Assembly: GCA_021157645.1 (NCBI GenBank)
Contig: JAGGWC010000153.1
Span: forward strand, 1 to 7,828
Reading direction: 5' to 3'
Origin: Candidatus Cloacimonadota bacterium
GTDB lineage: Bacteria; Cloacimonadota; Cloacimonadia; Cloacimonadales; TCS61
Length of the DNA stretch: 7,828 nucleotides
Shown here piece after piece: positions 5,547 through 7,828 of this stretch. The first letter of the stretch is position 1; every line of letters begins with the position of its first letter. The position numbers and the translations under genes were made by a program. A model generated the notes under the pieces. It made no database searches. It was not told where the DNA came from and worked only from the letters and a program-made list of their open reading frames with translations.

Positions 5547-7828
5547 TTATTTAATTAACATCATTTTTTTAGTTTGATCTATTCCTATAGTTTTAAATCT
5601 GTAAAGATAGACCCCACTTGCAACATTTTTTCCACTATCATCTTTTCCATTCCAAACAGTAGAATGAAATCCAGCATCTATTTTGCCGTCAATAAGCTTT
5701 TTAACCTTTTCACCTTTAACATTGTAAATCTGAATTAGAACTTTCGAATTAGAACGTAAAGCATAATTTATAACTGTTTCAGGATTAAATGGATTCGGAT
5801 AGTTCCCTTCAAGATAAGTTGTTTGAGGAATAAGAATGTTTTCTGTATTTGTTTGAATATGATTAATGACAGCATCTATAGACAAACTAGATTGATAACC
5901 ACCGCTATAAAATGCTCTTACATTATAAGAATATATTCCATTTTCCATTTCAGGATCCAGATAGGAAGTTCCCTCAATTCCATCAGCTATCATTATCAAG
6001 TTACGATAGATCTTATAACTCACAAGTTCCCTAGTTGCAGGTTCATCCCAAGTTACAAAAATATTTAATCCCTGTGTTACAGCTTGTGGATTTTGTGGAG
6101 CAGGGAAATTTATCATAACTTCATCTTGGTTGGATGGTAGAGACTCTCCTAAATCATGTATTGCGGTTACATAATAATCATAGGTTCCTGCAGGCAGTGC
6201 AAGATCTGCATAAGTTAATGTTGCAGGATCAGCAATCGTTGCAATTTCTGTACCATCGCGGTATACTTTATAACCAATATGTTCTCGGCTATTCTCCGAA
6301 GAATGTTTTTTATGTCCTGTTATATTTGTTTCTCTACTCACTGACTCTGGTAAATTCCAAGTTAATACCACATCATTATATTCAATTACATTACTGACGA
6401 ATCCTGTTGGGATAGGAAGTGCTTCCAATATAAAATCAACAAACGTAGTCTCATTTTCAATAACTTCAATATCATTCTCTGTAATTGATGTATAACCGGC
6501 CAAACTAGCTGTTATGTCATAGGATCCAGGAAGCTGAGGATAAATATAATTACCTGTCTGATCTGGATTGGTATATGTGACTCCATTTGTGATATTTACC
6601 TCGTCAATATTACCACTTCCTCCAATTAATGTAACTTCACCGGCAATAAATCCCCAATACTGTGAAGAAGTTGTAAAAAGAAGTGCCATTTGGTTTTGTA
6701 GTGTTTTAGCAGCAACTGGATAACTATTATTAAATGTATATTCCAATCCAATAGTACCTGTAGGATCTTCTATCCCAACTGAGGAATATTGACCATGTTG
6801 AGATGGATAAGAACCTGGGTTACAGTTATTTATAACTTTGTACTGAAACTTAATCTCGCTATCTCCTGTGAATGTAGGATAGTAGTTTGCATCAAATAAA
6901 ATTACCTGGAATGTTTCTTCTGCGCTATTATAGTCATTTTGCAAATGATTCCATTCGATAATTACAGTATGCAATGATGAGTCGTAATACCAGTAAACAT
7001 CACCACTTCCCGTTCTTAAATCATCCCAAAAAGGAGCGATCATAGGTGAAGGACCTTGAGGTCCAGGGATCGGACTGTTCATAAATGAACCTTGGGTACT
7101 TCCTCCAGGAGCTATCCAGCCATTGGAACATACTGTCATTATATCATACTCTTCTCCGTACATTCTAAGTGTAATTGGGAGTTCACTGATTGTCTCACTA
7201 TCACCCGTATTACCAGGATCATTCAAGTTAAGGTTTGTACCAATATTATTTATCTCGATCCAATCATAAGATGGTACATTAAAATAGCTTAGATCACCAT
7301 CATCATAACAAAAATAAGAGTATGCATCAGGTCCTAATGGATCGTTTATTGTAACTTCTCCCACATTCAGAATAAACTGAGTTATATTATCGTATCCATC
7401 GGTATTATACAGATGGATTTCCATGATTACTTGAGTTCCAACCACAAGTTGTGTATTTGCAATTAATTCAAATGTATCTGTTGTATTAGATGCTTGTTCA
7501 CCAGCAATGATATTACCAAAATACCCATTATCATCAGATACTGTAATTCGACTATTAGTTGAAGTCAACTCGCCATAAACTGCATCTGCAGTTACGCTAC
7601 CCAAATTCTGTAATGAAACGGTCATTTCTACTACTTCACCCGGATCAAGTATTCCGTTACCACCATCTAGCACTTCATAATCTGCTGCATCAAGGTTAGC
7701 ACCTGCTACAATAAGGAACAAAATATCTGTCCACTGGTTTCCACTACCATCTTCAATCAGAACATCCAATTGGATCACTGTTCCACCTAACACATCTTCA
7801 GCTATGGAAAAATCAAAATCATCGGTAC
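5547..7828 (-). CDS. Large modular T9SS-secreted surface protein, 3' part (N-terminus off the right edge)
   Basis: The frame is open to the window edge, with 759 complete codons visible. A GTG at 7793 is internal, since coding with the same character continues upstream of it (DDFDFSIAED). Visible residues, counted from the edge: CARDB/NEW3-like beta domain ~45-156 (ILDPGE at 59-64, then SLQNLGS); ~220-residue module at 165-386 homologous to one in the downstream gene (CSNGW, MIAPFWDDL, EWN, VGIED); carboxypeptidase-regulatory-like domain ~391-468 (GEVTL, then GSYDITASLAGY); two Fn3 domains ~472-572 and ~573-653, each with a YK(V/I)YR motif; T9SS sorting domain 675-759 starting NYPNPFNPET and ending KKMMLIK. 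No catalytic domain is visible. By analogy with its neighbour, the missing N-terminal part could be a C25 or other peptidase, but the sequence does not show this. It has no dockerin, unlike the next gene. It probably belongs to the same transcript. Confidence 0.88.
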   Translation of the reverse strand, partial: TDDFDFSIAEDVLGGTVIQLDVLIEDGSGNQWTDILFLIVAGANLDAADYEVLDGGNGILDPGEVVEMTVSLQNLGSVTADAVYGELTSTNSRITVSDDNGYFGNIIAGEQASNTTDTFELIANTQLVVGTQVIMEIHLYNTDGYDNITQFILNVGEVTINDPLGPDAYSYFCYDDGDLSYFNVPSYDWIEINNIGTNLNLNDPGNTGDSETISELPITLRMYGEEYDIMTVCSNGWIAPGGSTQGSFMNSPIPGPQGPSPMIAPFWDDLRTGSGDVYWYYDSSLHTVIIEWNHLQNDYNSAEETFQVILFDANYYPTFTGDSEIKFQYKVINNCNPGSYPSQHGQYSSVGIEDPTGTIGLEYTFNNSYPVAAKTLQNQMALLFTTSSQYWGFIAGEVTLIGGSGNIDEVNITNGVTYTNPDQTGNYIYPQLPGSYDITASLAGYTSITENDIEVIENETTFVDFILEALPIPTGFVSNVIEYNDVVLTWNLPESVSRETNITGHKKHSSENSREHIGYKVYRDGTEIATIADPATLTYADLALPAGTYDYYVTAIHDLGESLPSNQDEVMINFPAPQNPQAVTQGLNIFVTWDEPATRELVSYKIYRNLIMIADGIEGTSYLDPEMENGIYSYNVRAFYSGGYQSSLSIDAVINHIQTNTENILIPQTTYLEGNYPNPFNPETVINYALRSNSKVLIQIYNVKGEKVKKLIDGKIDAGFHSTVWNGKDDSGKNVASGVYLYRFKTIGIDQTKKMMLIK
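6669..7334 (-). repeat. Shared ~220-residue module, copy in the upstream T9SS cargo gene
   Basis: Visible residues 165-386 form the partner of the module in the downstream gene and carry the same landmarks in the same order (GPDAYSY, CSNGWIAP, MIAPFWDDL, EWN, FQVILFD, EIKFQYK, VGIED, LQNQMA, FTT). In both proteins it directly follows a CARDB-like domain, so the pair CARDB-plus-module appears to be inherited as a unit. Confidence 0.85.

Noticed and set aside
1384..5789. The 12-mer TTCAGGATTAAA at 1384-1395, 1660-1671 and 5778-5789 as a DNA repeat
   Set aside because: All three copies encode FNPE in frame. Two are the conserved NPFNPET motif of the sorting domains, and the third, in the lipoprotein n-region, is most likely chance.
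5547..7793. GTG at 7793 as the true start of the right-hand gene
   Set aside because: The frame stays open to the window edge with similar acidic beta-domain sequence upstream, there is no signal peptide at the GTG, and T9SS cargo needs one.
5550..7828. A peptidase assignment for the upstream T9SS cargo protein
   Set aside because: Only accessory domains are visible. Any catalytic domain would be beyond the right edge and cannot be claimed.

Overview
The window is AT-rich and every gene I can support lies on the minus strand. Four genes are packed head to tail, read from high to low coordinates, with gaps of 11, 15 and 1 base. That spacing suggests one operon whose promoter and first gene start lie beyond the right edge. 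No RNA gene, mobile element, CRISPR array or convincing terminator is visible.

Organism: the two large proteins end in the 'NYPNPFNPET ... NGKD.SG..V.SG.Y.Y ... TKKM..(I/L)K' domain, the C-terminal sorting domain of type IX secretion (T9SS) cargo. This domain is typical of the Fibrobacteres-Chlorobi-Bacteroidetes (FCB) superphylum. The low G+C, the long modular surface proteins (gingipain-like C25, PKD, dockerin, Fn3) and a PgsB-type ligase in one run suggest Candidatus Cloacimonadota or a close relative. This assignment is inferred from protein style, not from a marker gene.

Layout in transcription order. (1) 7828-5547: 3' part of a large modular T9SS cargo protein; its N-terminus is outside the window. 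(2) 5535-1426: complete 1369-residue secreted protein with signal peptide, prodomain, gingipain-like C25 domain with its Ig-like tail, CARDB-like repeats, a module shared with gene 1, PKD, type I dockerin-like domain and T9SS domain. (3) 1410-868: small lipoprotein consisting of one cohesin-like domain. (4) 866-1: membrane-anchored PgsB/CapB poly-gamma-glutamate synthase ligase subunit, running off the left edge.

How they may work together: the most interesting feature is a cohesin lipoprotein encoded 15 bases downstream of a dockerin-bearing gingipain-like protein. This suggests a non-cellulosomal cohesin-dockerin pair that docks a secreted protease-like protein on the cell surface, co-transcribed with a capsule-polymer ligase. 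In the C25 domain the catalytic Cys is present, but the usual GHG histidine is a tryptophan, so activity is in doubt or uses another histidine.
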